DNA of 7,964 nucleotides from positions 1-7,964 of the forward strand of contig JAIVIH010000300.1 of the NCBI GenBank assembly GCA_020200615.1, given 5' to 3'. Positions 6,747 to 7,964 of this stretch are shown here, in pieces. The DNA comes from Actinomycetota bacterium (lineage in GTDB: Bacteria > Actinomycetota > Acidimicrobiia > Acidimicrobiales > AC-14). Below the pieces are notes generated by a model that saw only the letters and a list, made by a program, of their open reading frames with translations, had not been told where the DNA came from and made no database searches. The translations under genes and the position numbers were made by a program. Each line of letters starts with the position of its first letter. The first letter of the stretch is position 1.

Positions 6747-7229
6747 TCAGGGCGGGACCCGCCGCAGCGAGCGCACTAGCTGGTGGTCGGCGTTGAACAG
6801 GCGGCTCAGGGTGAGGTGGCCGGCGATGAGGGCGGCCAGGGCGTTTCCGGCCAGGATCATGTACATCACCACCAGCTGAAGCCGGATGGCGGCGGCGGGT
6901 GACGCCCCGGCGAGGAGCATTCCGGTCATGGCGCCGGGCAGAGCCACCAGCCCGACGACCTTGGTGTTGTCGACGATCGGGAGCAGCCCGTTGCGCAGGG
7001 CCGTGCGGTGCCACGGCGCCGCCGCCTCCGAGGCGGGCTGGCCCAGGCTGAGGCGGGCCTCCACCTCGCGGCGGTGCGACGCCAGGTCATCCCGTAGCCT
7101 GGTCATCACCAGCGAGGCCGTGTTCATGGCGTTGGCGATGATCATCGAGCCCAGGGGGATGGCCGCCCTCGGCTCGAAGGGGACGATCCGCAGCGCGAGG
7201 AGCACGCCCAGAGTGGCGGCCGTGGACAC
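6747..7229 (-). CDS. fetB: FetB-like (UPF0014/YbbM) ABC permease, N-terminally truncated
   Basis: 160 residues from GTG at 7229, though homologous sequence (VSLIV in this frame) begins near 7241. It aligns with the C-terminal part of E. coli FetB (about 259 residues): IPLGSMIIANAM (24-35), LSLGQPASEAA (60-70), LLPIVDNTKVVGLVALPGAMTG (82-103) and a final RLFNADHQLV (143-152). About three hydrophobic segments remain; roughly the first 95-100 residues of the family, with its first membrane segments, are absent. The intact family works with FetA in metal (iron) export in E. coli; substrate here is inferred only. No Shine-Dalgarno sequence is evident for GTG 7229, which is just the first start after the break. 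The missing part coincides exactly with loss of the ATPase gene's end, so one event explains both. Confidence 0.85.
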   Translation of the reverse strand: MSTAATLGVLLALRIVPFEPRAAIPLGSMIIANAMNTASLVMTRLRDDLASHRREVEARLSLGQPASEAAAPWHRTALRNGLLPIVDNTKVVGLVALPGAMTGMLLAGASPAAAIRLQLVVMYMILAGNALAALIAGHLTLSRLFNADHQLVRSLRRVPP

Positions 7230-7797
7230 GATCAGGGAGACTGTGGGTGACCATCACCACGGTGAGCCCCTCGTCGGCCAGGGAGCGGATGAGGCGCTCG
7301 ATGCCCGCCTTGGACGACGTGTCGAGGGCCGACGTGGGCTCGTCCAGCACGAGGCACTGGGGACGGCGGGCCAGGGCCCGGGCGAGGCACATGCGCTGGG
7401 CCTCACCCACGGACAGGACGTCCGCCGGGCGAGTGGCGATGGCGGCCGGCAGGCCCACGCGTTCCAGCAGATCAGGCCACTCGGGACCCACGTTCTGGGC
7501 GACGGTCCCGGGGAACGGCACCGGCACCTGGCCCACGAGCTGCACCCGCCGGCGCAGTTCCAGCACCTCGAAGAGCCGGACGTTGCGCCCGTCGAGCAGG
7601 ACCTCTCCCTGGTCAGGATCGTCCAGGCGGTTCAGGAGGCGGAGGAGGGTGGACTTCCCCGAGCCCGACGGGCCTACGACCGCAGTGAGGCCGTCGGCCG
7701 GGATCCGGGCCGAGAAGCGGTCGACGATGGGGCCCTGATCGCCGTCGACGCGGACGTTGCAGTATTCGAAGCGGTCTCCGATGCCCCAGAATCCCAC
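7087..7797 (-). CDS. fetA: FetA-like ABC ATPase, true C-terminus lost at a junction near 7240
   Basis: With GTG 7797 as start the frame gives 236 residues. Real homology covers residues 1 to about 186: Walker A GPSGSGKST (42-50), Q-loop Gln90, signature LSVGE (128-132), Walker B CLVLDEP (148-154) and H-loop His185 in MVTHS. Immediately after this the frame reads through the fetB region in the wrong frame to 7087, giving an Arg/Pro/His-rich tail with no family resemblance. FetA proteins are about 225 residues, so 35-40 genuine residues are missing. All ATP-binding motifs survive, so only the tail and the linkage to fetB are lost. The frame is open up to GTG 7830, four bases from the divergent thrS ATG; 7797 is preferred because it puts Walker A at the family's usual position. 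Neither has a clear ribosome-binding site. The family partner is the FetB permease directly downstream. Confidence 0.84.
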   Translation of the reverse strand: MGFWGIGDRFEYCNVRVDGDQGPIVDRFSARIPADGLTAVVGPSGSGKSTLLRLLNRLDDPDQGEVLLDGRNVRLFEVLELRRRVQLVGQVPVPFPGTVAQNVGPEWPDLLERVGLPAAIATRPADVLSVGEAQRMCLARALARRPQCLVLDEPTSALDTSSKAGIERLIRSLADEGLTVVMVTHSLPDRVHGRHSGRAPRAADRPLRAEGGHPPGLDDHRQRHEHGLAGDDQATG

Positions 7798-7821
7798 GCC
7801 GGGTGATCCGAGGCCCCCCGA

Positions 7822-7835
7822 TATCCTCACGGGGA
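7822..7835 (+). promoter_or_regulatory. Candidate leaderless promoter (-10 element) of thrS
   Basis: TATCCT at 7822-7827 fits TANNNT and ends seven bases before the thrS ATG at 7835, so transcription would start at or next to the A of the start codon. GGGG directly abuts the ATG and is too close to act as a ribosome-binding site. No clear -35 element is seen. Leaderless genes are common in actinobacteria; the element also lies in the 5' region of the divergent ABC ATPase frame. Confidence 0.5.
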
Positions 7836-7964
7836 TGTCCGATCAGATCGAGGTCCGCCTACCCGACGGCTCCGCCCGCCGCCTTCCTGCGGGCGCCACC
7901 GCCGCCGACCTGGCTGGCGCCGTCGGTTCGCGCCTGGCCAAGGCGGCCGTGATCGCCGTGGTCG
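7835..7964 (+). CDS. thrS: Threonyl-tRNA synthetase (5' end only)
   Basis: 43 residues from ATG at 7835 to the right edge. The sequence opens directly with a TGS domain: IEVRLPDGSARRLPAGATAADL, then GSRLAKAAVIAVV. The pattern LPDGS, then an A/G-rich turn, then LAKAAVIA is characteristic of the ThrRS N-terminus; RelA and YchF also contain TGS domains, but internally or at the C-terminus. The enzyme charges tRNA-Thr in the cytoplasm. The editing, catalytic and anticodon-binding domains lie outside the window. A -10-like TATCCT just upstream suggests leaderless translation. The gene is divergent from the fetA-like gene. Confidence 0.85.
   Translation, partial: MSDQIEVRLPDGSARRLPAGATAADLAGAVGSRLAKAAVIAVV

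Noticed and set aside
6751..6763. GGCGG/CCGCC inverted repeat as a bidirectional terminator between the mshC-like gene and fetB
   Set aside because: It is a 5-base stem within the fetB coding end, with no T-run on either side; common by chance at this GC content.
1..7964. CRISPR array, tRNA/rRNA genes, insertion sequences or phage genes
   Set aside because: No regularly spaced repeats, no tRNA T-loop or rRNA segments, no transposase or integrase motifs, and no terminal inverted repeats were seen.

Overview
This is a very GC-rich window with the gene density and codon use of a high-GC actinobacterium. Two pathway markers sit side by side, a coenzyme F420:NADPH oxidoreductase and a mycothiol ligase (MshC), and both point to Actinobacteria. 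Placement near the Acidimicrobiia is an impression from protein style, not something I could test.

Left part (1-3546): a complete branched-chain amino-acid type (HAAT/Liv) ABC importer arranged around a divergent promoter region. A lipoprotein substrate-binding protein runs leftwards off the window edge. A LivH-LivM fused permease and a LivG-LivF fused double ATPase run rightwards with a 4-base GTGA overlap. The permease has no ordinary start codon where family alignment needs one.

Middle part (3528-4872): a membrane diguanylate cyclase (six predicted TM segments plus an intact GGEEF domain) on the minus strand, convergent with and overlapping the end of livGF by 19 bases. Its roughly 250-base upstream region holds three consecutive perfect-stem hairpins and a pair of AT-rich direct repeats. 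This is the best candidate for an undescribed regulatory RNA or leader here.

Right part (4873-7964): an F420:NADPH oxidoreductase lacking its N-terminal nucleotide-binding segment, followed by an MshC-like ligase whose C-terminal domain is replaced in frame by a membrane-like segment and an ASH/choice-of-anchor-D domain. Convergent to these is an iron-export-type (FetA/FetB, YbbL/YbbM) ABC pair, in which the end of the ATPase and the start of the permease are both missing at one junction. Finally, divergent from fetA, comes the 5' end of thrS (threonyl-tRNA synthetase) with a promoter that looks leaderless.

Three independent gene breaks within 2.4 kb, each with missing sequence at a single point, are the dominant oddity. 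They could be real deletions, but wrongly closed assembly gaps explain them at least as well. The MshC-ASH fusion should not be treated as a new protein architecture until read evidence across the junction has been checked.
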